DNA from: Zygnema cylindricum
Taxonomy: Eukaryota > Streptophyta > Zygnematophyceae > Zygnematales > Zygnemataceae
DNA: 64,000 nt
NCBI GenBank assembly: GCA_037447655.1
Contig: JBBHKE010002678.1
Location: forward strand, 5,001 to 69,000
Reading direction: 5' to 3'
Every line of letters begins with the position of its first letter. Position 1 is the stretch's first letter. This document shows positions 11,329-23,022 of the stretch, in pieces. The notes under the pieces were generated by a model. That model had not been told where the DNA came from. It ran no database searches and worked only from the letters and a program-made list of their open reading frames with translations. Both the position numbers and the translations under genes were made by a program.

Positions 11329-12200
11329 TTAGAGACCTCCAATAAGCAACAAAAGGATAACTCCTCCAACTACCCCTCCAAATATTGCGTTGTTCTTTCC
11401 ACCACCTAGGGTTCAAAATGGAAAAAAAAGACATTAGGGTTTATTTATGGATTTTTGGGGCTTTTAGCAGCAATAGTAGTAGTAAGAGGAGGAGGTGAAG
11501 TATTGATCACCGTTTTTCATGTTTTGCACATTGGCCGATTTAAGAAATAAATCAAAAGGAAAAATGTAAGGCCAAAATTTAAATATTAAGATGTAAAAGA
11601 ATGAACGTAATGAAGTCGAGGTACAAAAAAATACACCAACAGGGGCGTGAGACACTGGGGGAAGAGGGAAAGGGAGAGGACTGGGGGGAGGGGACTCGGG
11701 GGGGGAGGATTCGGGGGGGGACCCACGGGGAGGACTTGGGGAGGGAGGACTTGGGGAAGGGGGGCTGGGGGGAGGGGGAAGACTTGGTGGTGGCGGCGAT
11801 GGAACTGTCAGCACATGCACAAAACGACAATTATGACTAAGTTCAATCTCGCAGATGGCCAGTCAGCATTCTCGAATGAAAACAGAGGAAGCAAAGCGTC
11901 AAGACGCGATATGCTTGAGTACGGTACAGTACAGTACAGTACATTTATGTGAATACTATGGTTGGCTAATGTACCTCGTCGCATGTAAAACACCTCGATG
12001 GAACTTGGGTAACGATCACCGTACAAGTCAGTGAATAAGAAGCACGTGTATCCCACTTCATCATTCGCATATAAAATTACTCCTCTGTAGGCAAACGCTA
12101 TGCAATCGCAGTTGGCCGTACAGTTAGTCTGACAATCCGGTCGAGAATAGTTATAGATGTCATCGGTACCACCGAACAAAATCTCAAATCGTCAAAATCG
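11329..12200 (-). pseudogene. PAN/apple-like domain, Pro-rich stalk, single-TM protein, copy 2
   Basis: The PAN-like exon (about 12,200-11,975) reads GGTDDIYNYSRPDCQTNC, then CDCIAFAYRG...YTCFLFTDLYG and VFYMRR, with donor G|GTACATT in phase 1. The stalk exon (11,804-11,637) starts after CAG, reads VPSPPPPSLPPPPSPP...PPESPPPSPLP and ends in phase 1, so it is intact here. The TM exon (11,405-11,329) reads GGKNNAIFGGVVGGVILLLL then IGGL and hits TAA. The matching exon in copy 1 goes on for about 28 more residues. A stop lies just upstream of the PAN exon and no start codon is visible; the A2 element lies immediately upstream. It is either a decayed paralogue or the 3' part of a larger gene. Exon phases fit together, which supports a real gene structure. 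Confidence 0.5.
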
Positions 12201-12270
12201 AAATCCGGAGAAGTCGAGAAACAGGAAAATCCGAGAGATCGGGAGGAAACATATCGGATCATCTTTTTGA

Positions 12271-12829
12271 AAAGTCCATAGGATAGATCAATTACAAGAC
12301 TGGAAGCTAAGGAAATTAATTCTCTATATGAGAAGACAAGCTTATTGTTGAACAAGGAAGATAGATTAATTACACGACAAAATAAGCACTCAGTGCAAAA
12401 ATAGCAGCCGAGAAAAATTGGAGAGAATCATTCAGTAGATTGATGATTGATTTTCAATGCCAAGAATGAGTACATTTTATATGTGTGAATGACGTAGGTA
12501 CTACGCTACTTGTGTTTCACGTAAAGGAATAGAATCCTAACTTGTGACCTAAGTAATCAAATCAGCGACCACAATTTATTACGTGATATTCACTCAAAAT
12601 CTGCGACGACTTACCTTGCCGTATAGTACAAGTAGACGACTACGTTTCATCAAAACTTGACGTCTACGCGAAGTATGCTTGACGTCTAAACAAATTTAAC
12701 TTGACGTCCACGCAAATGTATCTTCACGCTTAATCAACCGTACAGGACTCCGGTTGATTCTTTCTCACGTCACGTTGACTAATTTTGACTTTCTGGTTTT
12801 TAGCAAGAAATGGACATAGAATTTTAAAA
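12271..12829 (-). repeat. 3' LTR of A2 (truncated)
   Basis: Matches 22,424-23,022 from the AAAAGT(GG)CCATAGG block onward. The outer TGTTGAGATTC is replaced by unrelated sequence, and the inner terminal CA is degraded to AA. A purine tract (minus GACTGGGGG) follows. Confidence 0.8.
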
Positions 12830-12866
12830 CCCCCAGTCATTTTCTGCTGACTATCAATTGTCCACA

Positions 12867-13238
12867 CTAAATAGGACCAAATTTTGTGAGCTGATTACAA
12901 ACAACAATTTTAAACTTTTCTTTCCAATTTGTTCTCTCCAACTGACGCGTCTTCTTGAACACATGAAAAATCCAAGCGGTAGTGCTCCTCTTTATGTCGA
13001 GGTCGCCGTCTTCATGACATCTCTCAAAGGCCTCTTCTCTCTTTTCGGTGTCAAGTTTGATGTTCCAACACCTAGGACTTTGTTTTCGACCGTATATGGA
13101 TTTATGTAGGTTACACACCATGTGTTTTTTTCCTGGTTCTATTATGCCCTTTGGTTGTTCCATGTAGACTTCATCCTCTAAATCCCCTTTAAAAGATGCA
13201 GTTTTGACATCTAGTTGATGCATATGCATTCCCTCTGC
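12867..13238 (-). pseudogene. A2 reverse transcriptase fragment (left piece)
   Basis: MHQLDVKTASFKGDLEDEVY, MEQPKGIIEPGKKHMV and SIYGRKQSPRCW match the copia RT N-terminal half. The chain then follows the same non-RT continuation as A1 (EAFERCHEDGDL...WIFHVFKKTRQLERT). YVDD and RNase H are missing. The open frame runs a few residues into the element B LTR. Confidence 0.8.
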
Positions 13239-14072
13239 TGTACAAATTACACCAAATTCAGCATAGAATATCACCAGCATACACACTGTCAATTCACAAA
13301 ATTACAACACAATTGTACCAGTAAACCATAAGATATGACACATGCAAGTTTCACAAAAACTGCATTCAGATTTGTATTATCTCAAAATTGGTTAACAAAA
13401 TATTTCTAAGTCCTAAACTTTTATACACTGACTATCTATCTACTGATCCTTTTGACCAATCAGATTGTAGTATCTGAATAGTCGTACTGTACTATAGTAC
13501 GACAGAGTACCTAATGTACTTCCAAAAAAACATGTTTGCCACTAACCTAAATCAAGCAGTGTCACACTAAATTTAAATTCACTAAACTCCAGAAACCGTT
13601 TGTTCAGGTTTTCTTCATTTGGCACTGTACACACAATGTTGCTGCTTAGTTAGCAATATTCAAATAAGTCCAACTGGCTGTGGTTAATCTTGTACGAATA
13701 TTTGGAGTGCTTATGGAGTACTTCGTCACCTGTGGTCCAAACTCAAATCGTAACCGTTAGTTCACTTCAAATCGACGTCCTGTATTTATTCTTCACACTT
13801 GATTTCCCAGATGTCCGGTATTCCTTTTGGTCCGTCCGATGCGCCAGTTTGACTTCGTTCGATGTGTTACATGTGTCAAGATTCATTCCACCTTTTCAGT
13901 ATTGTCCCTTATACTGACGCGTGTCTATCAGACCGTACACTACACTCAGAGTTACTCATCCACTGTCGCACTATACAAGGTAAGTATTACAACTTCAAAG
14001 ACCCAAAAATATTCAAAGTTATAAACCTCCCCTCACAGCCATTCTACTGAGGATAAAGCTTTGAAACCAACA
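13239..14072 (-). repeat. 3' LTR of element B
   Basis: 834 bp, TG...CA ends, inner end next to the purine tract. Contains the short palindrome GTCGTACT...AGTACGAC near 13,483. Confidence 0.92.
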
Positions 14073-14095
14073 CTCCCCTAAAGGTTTAGACTCAG

Positions 14096-15056
14096 TTATT
14101 CACTCAGACCAATAGCTTGTCTACAGAACTGTAATTTAGGTGCAGGCAGAGCTTTAGTAAGCATGTCTGCAACCATGTTTTCATCAGGCAAATAACACAG
14201 TTTTATGACTCTAGCAAGCACCTTCTCTCTGACAAAATGAAGTCTGCCATCCATCTGCTTACTTTTGAAGTGGTGGATGGGATTGGAGGCGATTGCGAGT
14301 GCTGCCTGGTTGTCACACCAGATCACCTGAGGACCAGTTTGCATGTATCCGAATTCCTGCAAAAGTTCCTTCCCCCATAGGAGTTCCTTGAGGGAAGAGC
14401 TTGCTACCATATATTCTGATTCCATTGTTCACAGTTTTATGACTCTAGCAAGCACCTTCTCTCTGACAAAATGATGTCTGCCATCCATGTGCTTACTCTT
14501 GAAGTGGTGGCTGGGATTGGAGGCGATTGCGATTGCTGCCTGGTTGTCACACCAGATCACTCGAGGACCAGTTTGCATGTATCCCAATTCCTGCAAAAGT
14601 GCCTTCACCCATAGGAGTTCCTTGAGGGAAGAGCTTGTTGCCATATATTCCGATTCCATTGTTGACTGAGCTGTGAACTTTTGAAGTTTGCTGCTCCAGC
14701 AGCAAGTTCCATTTCCAATCTGCAATACAAAACCTGTAGTAGATTTTTCTGCTAGGCATGTAACCATAGCTAGCATCGCTCCAAGTTTGCAGTTTTATTT
14801 CTCCTCCTCCAAGAACAAGCTTGAGATTTCGAGTTCCTGCTAGGTATCTCAGAACTCTCTTTGCAACCTCCCAGTCTGCCTTTTTCGGATTCAGACTTCT
14901 ACTTAAAGAGCCAATAGCAGCTGCAATGTCACGCCTCGTGCAGTTCATAAAATATATGAGGCAACCGACTACCTGCCTGTATGGTTTTGATGCCATAAAG
15001 TCCTTCTCCCCTAACTCTAGGCTCTCAGTGAGTAGAATTCCTGAATCAAATGTCAC
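14096..15056 (-). pseudogene. Element B RNase H region with 234-bp tandem duplication
   Basis: Reads KPYRQVVGCLIYFMNCTRRD followed by IAAAIGSLSRSLNPKKADWE and RYLAGTRNLKLVLGG (copia RNase H lead-in), then MESEYMATSSSLKELLW, VIWCDNQAAIAIASNP and HHFVREKVLARV. The MESEYM...ARVIKL block occurs twice in tandem (14,432-14,665 and 14,198-14,431), a 234-bp in-frame duplication. The distal copy ends with the normal C-terminus (NMVADMLTKALP). Frameshifts near 14,430 and 14,780 make it inactive. Confidence 0.85.
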
Positions 15057-15833
15057 TTCCCTCTAATTTCTCTCGGAATTCTATAGGAGTTACACACCCT
15101 TTTACTTCCTTCATTTCAAATTTTTCAAGCGTGGAACCTATGGCTTCCTTTTTAGTTAACATTATTTGTCTCTTATTTCTATCTCTCTCTACTTGTATCC
15201 CTAATATATATTTGGCTTCACCAAGATCCTTCATCTTAAATCTGGAGTTTAAGGCTTCCTTAATACGATTTATTTCATTCATAGATTTGCTGATAAGCAG
15301 CAGATCATCTACATATACAACAATATAGAGTATCCCATCATTTCCTTGTAGAACATACACAGAATGATCTGAATTTAATCTTTTAAAGCCTAGTCCAATT
15401 AGGAACTCATCCAACTTCAACTTCCATTGTCTAGGGGCTTGTTTCAGCCCATACAAAGATTTCAGCCGTTTACAGACTAGTCTTTCCTTTCCTATCTCTT
15501 CGTACATTTCAGGTTGCTTCATATAGATAGTTTTTTCAAGCTCTCCATGAAGAAAAGCTGTCTTAACATCCATTAGATGAACTTCCATATTTCAATTGCA
15601 GCTAGACTTAACAAAATTGTGACAGTTGGAAACCTTACCATCGGAGAGAAGGTTTCCTCAAAATCAATTACCTCCTTTTGATTGTAACCCTTTGCCACAA
15701 GTCTGGCTTTGTATCTCTCGATTGTTCCATCCGGATTTAACTTAACTTTGAACACCCATTTGTTGCCAAAAGCTTTGCGGTTCGGAGGAAGATCAACTAA
15801 CTCCCACATTTCAGCCTCCATTATCGATTTCAT
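15046..15833 (-). pseudogene. Element B reverse transcriptase
   Basis: N-terminal block [20 protein letters not shown], then [20 protein letters not shown] and [11 protein letters not shown]; then MDVKTAFLHGELEKTIYMKQ, LYGLKQAPRQWKLKLDEFL and the catalytic box YVDDLLLIS, then GEAKYILGIQVERDR. One frame break lies near 15,580. Unlike family A, the active site is retained. Confidence 0.88.
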
Positions 15834-16118
15834 CTCGTCATTTGCTGCCTCAATCCAGTGAGTTCTTTCGGTTGATGAGAAGGCCTCCTAGATGGTCATA
15901 CGTTCTCTTGAAGTTGAAGAAAATGCAAAATGGGTACCTGATTGCAGACGGCTGCTAGATCTCCTTCCCCCGGGAAATTTTGAGGCGGAGACCGATGGCT
16001 GTCGTACGTTCCTTGTCTGTCTTGTAATCTGCCGTGGCTGCTCCTCGAGCCTCTCAATCTGCTCATGCTGAGGCTGTACATGATCCTGTTGATCAGAAGA
16101 AACTTGCTCTGCAATAGG

Positions 16119-17602
16119 TTACTGAATCACAGGAAAGTAAGTGGTTTTGAGAGTATCAAAAATGACATATTTGTGAGATTTCATTTCAGCGTGTTTGTCA
16201 GTCATTGTAAATAGATCTGTTGAATCTCCTTCAACTTTTACAATATCATTTTTGGACACCACAATCTTGTCCTTTTGTAGAATATATACCCTATACCCTT
16301 TTGAATAATCATCATACCCCATGAGGATTCCCGGTAACCCTTTTGGCTCCATTTTCCACGTAGACTGAGAAGTATTTAAGATAAAGCATTTACTCCCAAA
16401 CACTTTAAAATGACCGACCTAGGGTTTTTTACCTGTCCATAGTTCAAAAGGTGTTGTGCTAACCGATCTGGACCCAAGTCTATTTTTGATATACACTGCA
16501 CAATTTAGGGCCTCAACCCAGAATTTCATATTTATACCTTTAGCAGCAAGCATAGATCTAGCACACTCTGTAACTGTTCTATTTAACCTCTTTGAAACAC
16601 CATTTTGTTAAGGTGTGTAAGGAACAGGCAGTTAACCACTGATGCCTTCTTCCAAAAGAAACTTTTTAAATTCATTTGACATATACTCGCCTCCATTATC
16701 CGATCTGAGTTCCAAAATTGAAGTACCATGTAGCTTTTCAACCCAAGCTTTGTAGTGTTTGAAGTGTGAAAAAACCTCACTTTTCTCTTTCATGAAATAC
16801 ACTTTAGTATATTTGGAAAAATCACCAGTAAAAGTCACCATAAAGCGGACCCCCTCAGCAGATGGTATATGAGCCGGGCCCAACACATCAGAATGAACGA
16901 GCTGTAAGACCTTCGTTGATCTGTGCTCCGATTCTTGTAAAAAAGGCAGCTTGTGAATCTTCCTCAAAGAGCAGCCATCACATGTTTTAACTGGCTGATC
17001 TGTTAAAGTAACACCCTCTATTTTGCCAGATTTCACCATTTTGTTCAAGCTGTCATCATTAACATGACCTAGCCTTTTATGCCATAACTCATTCTCATAT
17101 ATTACACTTGATTAGAGAACATCATTTTCCTTAGGATCTGCCATATCCATACGATAGATTTTGCTTTTATCTCGAGTTCCTGTGACTGCTACTTTTCCTA
17201 GCTTGCTTACAACCTGTCTACCCCCCTTAAGGGTTACTTCAAATCCTTTGCGTTCAACTAGAGACGTAGAAACATATTCTTTTTGAAGGCTGGAAGATAC
17301 AAGACATTGTGTAAAGTTCTTTTTACCGAATTGCCTCCTATATCTACAAGCAATGAAACATCACCCTGAGGAGGAGTCTGAACACTCATGCCACAAGCAT
17401 AGTATATATTCTTTGCGGGTGTATTCTGAAGAGTAGTAAAAAGTCCTTTGTTCCAACACATGTGAGCCGAGGCACCCTTGTCCATGATCCACCCGGCCTC
17501 CTTTGACCCTTCCATCGCCGCCGCCATTGCAAATAACTCAGATGTATCCTGCTCATCGAGACCAAAGGACTCATCTTCCTGAGTTGCAAATGAAGAAAAC
17601 AA
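16119..17602 (-). pseudogene. Element B protease and integrase
   Basis: Protease-like WIMDKGASAHMC (17,602-17,258; the catalytic Asp motif is D-K-G where D-S/T-G is expected). Integrase zinc-site part CDGCSLRKIHKLPFL and core VHSDVLGPAH...FTGDFSKYTKVYFMKEK...RSDNGGEYMSNEFKKF (17,048-16,632), then MFGSKCFILN...GILMGYDDYSKGYRVY (16,403-16,119). Several stops and frameshifts. Confidence 0.85.
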
Positions 17603-18519
17603 TGAGGTGTTTTGTAAACGATTACCAAAAAAGCCCTGATTAAACTAACTTTGCTGCCACCCTGGCCTATATAAACCAGTTTCAATCGCCTTTTTGAGCT
17701 TATGACAATACCGATATCCATGACCTTTCTCTGAACAGTAAAAGCATGTAGTAAAAGATTGCCTATTTTGCCCTTGATTAAACTGATTAAATTGTCCAGT
17801 ATTCTTAGGACCATGATTTCTAAGCTGATTAAACTGATTCTTTGACTGTTTAAACTGTCCTTATGTGTCAAAATCTGTGTTAAAAGCCTCTACTTGCTTT
17901 TCTCCATTTCGCATTTTTGAGGTAGACTCTTCTTCCAAAATAATATTGATAGCTAACAGAAGTGTCCAGCTAGACTTATCATGCTTTTTCAATTCTCCAG
18001 ATGCATCTTTCATACTGCTAGGAAGACCTCTAATGATTAAAGCAGCCTACTGAAACTCAGGGAAAAAGCCACTAGCACACGCATGAGAATCAAAGAGAGT
18101 TCGAAAATTATCAGTATATTCCGCCATCGTTCCCCGGAGTATTTGTAATCCTAGATTGTTCCTGCCAACAAAAGCTCCTCCTCAACATTCGCCTTCTCAT
18201 AAGACAATTTGAGGGCAGTCCAAATATCAATCGCCTTCTTCATTTTGATTCAAGACATAACCATGTTCTCCGAAAGACAAAGCTTCAGAGCGTTCCGAGC
18301 TAACAAATTTTTCTTCGCCCATGATGGATCAGCTTCATCAAGAGATCCACCTATCACTTCCAGCAAACTTGCAGTTTCAAAATATGACTCAACCATATCC
18401 GCCCAGCAAGCATACTTTTGCCCATTAAAGACTGGTATTCTTGGAGACAAGCCCATAACTTGTTGTACTATGACTACCGGTACAGGTGGAGCTGCAGCAA
18501 TAGTGGTAGAAGTAGACAT
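17603..18519 (-). pseudogene. Element B gag
   Basis: Starts MSTSTTIAAAPPVPVVIVQQ and continues to FNGQKYACWADMVESYFE, a copia Gag N-terminus. A CX2CX4HX4C zinc knuckle (CFYCSEKGHGYRYC) is near 17,690-17,740. Frames are interrupted at several points. Confidence 0.8.
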
Positions 18520-18590
18520 AACTTACACAGAAGCTAACCAAGAAACCAATCAAACACTGATGTTTCACTCACTATAAAACCTGATCCACA

Positions 18591-19425
18591 TGTACAAATT
18601 ACACCAAATTCAGCATAGAATATCACCTGCATACACACTATCAATTCCCAAAATTACAGCACAATTGAACCAGTAAACCATAAGATATGACATCTGCAAG
18701 TTTCACAAAAACTGCATTCAGATTTGCATTATCTCAAAATTGGTTAACAAAATATTTCTAAGTCCTAAACTTTTATACACTGACTATCTATCTACTGATC
18801 CTTTTGACCAATCAGATTGTAGTATCTGAATAGTCGTACTGTACTATAGTACGACAAAGTACCTAATGTACTTCCAAAAAAACATGTTTGCCACTAACCT
18901 AAATCAAGCAGTGTCACACTAAATTTAAATTCACTAAACTCCAGAAACCGTTTGTTCATGTTTTCTTCATTTGGCGCCGTACACACAATGTTGCTGCTTA
19001 GTTAGCAATATTCAAATAAGTCCAACTGGCTGTGGTTAATCTTGTACAAATATTTGGAGTGCTTATGGAGTACTTCGTCACCTGTGGTCCAAACTCAAAT
19101 CGTAACCGTTAGTTCACTTCAAATCGACGTCCTGTATTTATTCTTCACACTTGATTTCCCAGATGTCCGGTATTCCTTTTGGTCCGTCCGATGCGCCAGT
19201 TTGACTTCGTTCGATGTGTTACATGTGTCAAGATTCATTTTGCCTTTTCAGTATTGTCCCTTATACTGACGCGTGTCTATCAGACCGTACACTACACTCA
19301 AAGTTACTCATCCACTGTCACACTATACAAGGTAAGTATTATAACTTCAAAGACCCAAAAATATTCAAAGTTATAAACCTCCCCTCACAGCCTTATCTAC
19401 TGAGGATAAAGCTTTGAAACCAACA
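18591..19425 (-). repeat. 5' LTR of element B
   Basis: 835 bp, nearly identical to 13,239-14,072. On the minus strand it is followed by TGTGGATCAGG, which may be a weak primer-binding site. Confidence 0.92.
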
Positions 19426-20790
19426 TGTTTTAGTTCGTATATGGATTTATGTAGTTTACATGCCATGTGTTCTTTTCCTGGTTCTATCATGCCCTCTGGT
19501 TGTTCCATGTACACTTCTTCCTCTAAATCCCCATTAAGAAATGCAGTTTTGATATATAATTGATGCATCTGCATTCCATCTGCTGCCCCTAAGGCTATTA
19601 AACTTATGAGACTATTAAACTTCACTACTGGTGAGAAAGTCTTAGTGTAATCAACGCCCTCTTCTTCGGAATACCCCTTAGCTACTAACCTCGCTTAATA
19701 TCTTTCCACTGATTCATCTGATTTCCTGTTAATCTTAAAGACCCATTTACACCCCAAAATGTTTTTCTCTTCTGGGCGTTCTACTAAGGTCCAACTTTTG
19801 TTTTTGATCAGTGATTCTAATTCAATTGCCTCTTTCCATTTTTGAGAATTGGAACTCTCCAAAGCTTCTTGAAAGGTTTGTGGTTCCCCCTCTGCCGCCA
19901 TAAAACAATAAGATAAACCCACATCTTCCATTTTTTCAATGAGCCGTTTTGGTTTAGCACGTATTCGATTAGATATTATTTGAGGGGTTACCTTCAATCT
20001 CGATTGTTGAATCGGATTCGGAGAGGTTTTAATATGCGAAGGTTGTGATGCCGGTAACTTCTCCACTGGTAAAGGTTGGAAAGTCGATGTTCCACCGGGG
20101 ATGACAGAAGTCTGAACTTAAATGGAAATTGGCGTCGATGACGAAAGCTCCACTTCATGTTCTCTGCTTGGAGTACCAGGTGTTTGTGGAGACCCACTTT
20201 CCAATTCTTTTTGATTGTTAAGGGGAACTGTGACAGTCTCTGGTTCTTCAGACCAAGGGTCAAAACTACCTGTCACATCTTAACTACTTTCATTCCCTTC
20301 ATCTACGATCACATCTCGACTAACATGAACTTTCCTTGTAACTAGGTCATAAATTTTGAAAGCTTTTCTATTTATGTCATAACCTACAAAAACACCAATC
20401 CAACTTTTTTTATCAAATTTCTTTCTATTATGTGTTGGGATGTGAACAAAGGTTTTGCTTCCAAAAACTCTAAAATGTTTAACATTTGGTTTAAAGCCTG
20501 ACCAAGCTTCTTCAGAAGTAATATCTTTCAGAGAAGTACTAGGAGAACGATTTTTCAAATAAACTGTTGTAAGAATAGCTTCAGCCCATAGGTTTTGACT
20601 CAATTTGAACTATGTACTAAACAACGTGCAATTTCAACCAAAGTTCGATTAAGTCTTTCTGATACTCTGTTTTGCTGCGGAGTATAAGCTACAGTAAATT
20701 CTTGATGTATCCCCCAAGTTTTGCAGTTTTCTTTAAAAGCATTCGAGGTATATTCCCCCTCATTATCTAATCTTAAAATCTGGATCAGCT
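19426..20790 (-). pseudogene. A2 integrase C-terminus and RT N-terminus (right piece)
   Basis: Integrase end: MSQNLWAEAILTTVYLKNRS...EEAWSGFKPNVKHFRVFGSK...GVFVGYDINRKAFKIYD (20,603-20,280). RT start: SNSQKWKEAIELESLIKNKS, WTLVERPEEKNILGCKWVFK (20,066-19,695), then IKTAFLNGDLEEEVYMEQPEG (19,625-19,426). The last block repeats the segment already present at 13,081-13,238 on the other side of element B. Stops and frameshifts throughout. Confidence 0.82.
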
Positions 20791-20791
20791 C

Positions 20792-21616
20792 TCATGCCTG
20801 ATTTTCTACCATAGTTTTACACTCTCTGAATTTCTCAAGGGCATCACCCCTAGATTTCATAAAATACACCCATACTTTTCTAGTGCACTCATCCGTAAAC
20901 GTGATAAAAAATCTAGAACCTCCAGGACTTAAGGGGTGAGGACCCCTCAAGTCAGAGTGAATAAGCTCCAAATTCCTTCTATGTTTAGGTTCATCATCTT
21001 TATGAAAAGTAAGCCTTCTTTGCTTACCTTGAGCACATCCTTCACACACCTTAAGGTTGTCTTTGGCGTTAACATCCTCAAGTCCTCGGACCATCTTCTT
21101 TTCGATGAGTCGTTTAAGATTTTGCTCTCCCAGATGACCAAATCGTTGATGCCATAGCTCCAAAGTCTGCGCTTCTTTGCTGAAATTCATCTGTGCATCT
21201 TCATCATCCAAGCGTAGAACAAAAAGGTTCCCTTCCGGATATCCAAGAGCAATTAGCTTCCCCTCACTTTTGATTTCACACCGTTCACTTTTCTTTTTCT
21301 CAAATTCGACTTTTAGTCCACTCTTCACAGCATGCATAACACTGAAAAGGTTATGCTTTAAACCTGGTAAGTATAAAACATCTTTTAGATGGCCTTCATG
21401 ACTACCAGTATCACAATATAATTGTAACTTAACCTCGCCTATTAAATTGGTCTCTAGAATCTTATCATCTGCCAGTACAATTCGTCGAGGATTCTGTAAA
21501 GCTGTGATAGAAGAAAAAATGGACTTGTCATTACACATATGATGAGACGCTCCAGAATCTATAATCCATTTACTTTTTCTGAGCATTTGACTGTGTGAGA
21601 AAAAGTTTAGTCTCAT
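20792..21616 (-). pseudogene. A2 protease and integrase N-terminal part (274-codon open frame)
   Basis: KWIIDSGASHHMCND (aspartic protease), then VLYLPGLKHNLFSVM, ELWHQRFGHLGEQNLKRLIE, CEGCAQGKQRRLTF (integrase zinc site) and the core start ELIHSDLRGPHPLSPGGSRF, FITFTDECTRKVWVYFMKS. The frame breaks just before the second catalytic Asp region (about 20,780). This is the most complete family A polyprotein stretch in the window. Confidence 0.88.
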
Positions 21617-21865
21617 CCTGAATGGTCATGGCAAATGATGGTTTGTTGTGTCTGTTTTTGTCTTTACTACGACAAACTGAAGACTTATGACCTGTTTTTC
21701 CACAACTGTAACAAACAAGAAATATAAGTTTTCAATCTCTTTCTTTTTGAATCAACGGTTAGTAGTCTAATGATTGGTTTTGCCACATATGGCACAAGCA
21801 GTTACGAACTCTGTGCGTTTTACTGACTGTTTGCCTTTGGCATAAAGAGCAACATCTGACTCTTT

Positions 21866-22348
21866 TTACTCCTCTCTTTTAATTTCAACTTCTTCCTGAA
21901 TGAAATGCTGGCATACTGCCTCAAAGTCTAAAGTAATCATCATGACATACTGTGATGGTAATGACCTAAACAGTGTAAGGATCAAATCATCATCATTCTG
22001 TTTTGTGACGACTGCGGCTATTTGTAATATAAGCTCTTTCAATCTATTTAAATGAGTTTCCATAGCATCTCCACTCTCCATACTAAAGTCCAGCAATTTG
22101 TTTTTTAATTGCATTATGTTGGACGGATTAGTACGCTCATGTACAGTCTTTAATTTATCCCACATAACCTTAGGTTTTTCTAACTCAACTATGTGTAAAA
22201 GTTGACTGTCTTCCACTGCTAAAAAAATAAACGTCGCTGCCTCTTTTTCCCTTTTATCATATCCTGCTGCCATTAAGGCTTCAGTAGGTTTTTGTTCAGT
22301 GCCTGCTACAATACCCCAATAATTCTTAAATTTCAGAATTCGGGTCAT
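21866..22348 (-). pseudogene. A2 gag (160-codon open frame)
   Basis: Copia Gag (UBN2-like): MTRILKFKNYWGIVAGTEQK, IVELEKPKVMWDKLKTVHER, MQLKNKLLDFSMESGDAMET, HLNRLKELILQIAAVV. The zinc knuckle further on (about 21,690-21,720) is damaged. Confidence 0.85.
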
Positions 22349-22411
22349 CTTAGATTTCCATAGTAAATAATAACTACCATTAATTTCTGGATGTTTGTAA
22401 GTCTACCTAAA

Positions 22412-22423
22412 GCTCCGATACCA
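22412..22423 (-). promoter_or_regulatory. Primer binding site of A2
   Basis: Minus strand TGGTATCGGAGC next to the 5' LTR, complementary to initiator tRNA-Met with one change from A1. Confidence 0.88.
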
Positions 22424-23022
22424 TGTTGAGATTCAAAAAAAGTGGCCATAGGATTGATCAATTACAAGACAAGAAGCTAAGGAAAAAAAATCTCTTTATG
22501 AGAAGACAAGCTTAATTGTTGAACAAGGAAGATAGATTAATTACACGACAAAATAAGCACTCAGTGCAAAAATAGCAGCCAAGAAAAATTGGAGAGAATC
22601 ATTCAGTAGATTGATGATTGATTTTCAATGCCAAGCATGAGTACATTTTATATGTGTGAATGACGTAGGTACTACGCTACTTGTGTTTCACGTAAAGGAA
22701 TAGAATCCTAACTTGTGACCTACGTAATCAAATCAGCAACCACAATTTACTACGTGACATTCACTCAAAATCTGCGACGACTTAACTTGCCCTACACTAC
22801 AAGTAGACGACTACGTTTCATCAAAACTTGACGTATACGCAAAGTATGCTTGACGTCTAAACAAATTAAACTTGACGTCTAAACAAATTTAACTTGACGT
22901 CCACGCAAATGTATCTTCACGCTTAATCAGCCGTATAGGACTCCGGTTGATTCTTTCGCACGTCACGTTGACTAATTTTGACTTTCTGGTCCTTAGCAGG
23001 AACTGGACACAAAATTTTAACA
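22424..23022 (-). repeat. 5' LTR of A2
   Basis: 599 bp, TGTTGAG...TTTTAACA. Slightly longer than the A1 LTR because of a duplicated (AACTTGACGTCTAAACAAAT) unit near 22,865. Confidence 0.9.

Larger units (their letters stand above)
13239..19425 (-). mobile_element. Ty1/copia LTR retrotransposon B
   Basis: LTRs of 834 and 835 bp (13,239-14,072 and 18,591-19,425) both run TGTACAAATTACACC...TTTGAAACCAACA and differ at only about 20 positions by eye, so it is fairly young. A purine tract (minus CTTTAGGGGAG) abuts the left LTR, giving minus-strand orientation. All copia domains are present in order but broken by frameshifts and stops. The flanking 5-mers (TCTGC and TGTTT) do not match, which is unusual for a simple insertion. 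Confidence 0.93.
12271..23022 (-). mobile_element. Ty1/copia element A2 (family A), split by element B
   Basis: Right LTR 22,424-23,022 (TGTTGAG...TTTTAACA) with adjoining PBS; left LTR about 12,271-12,829, lacking its first ~20 bp. The LTRs share family variants that A1 lacks (CAATGCCA, TGTGTTTCACG, GTATCTTCACGCTTAATC), so they belong to one sub-family. Internal family A sequence lies at 12,830-13,238 and 19,426-22,411. A roughly 165-bp A segment occurs on both sides of element B, so this is not a simple nested insertion. No target duplication was found. Confidence 0.85.
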
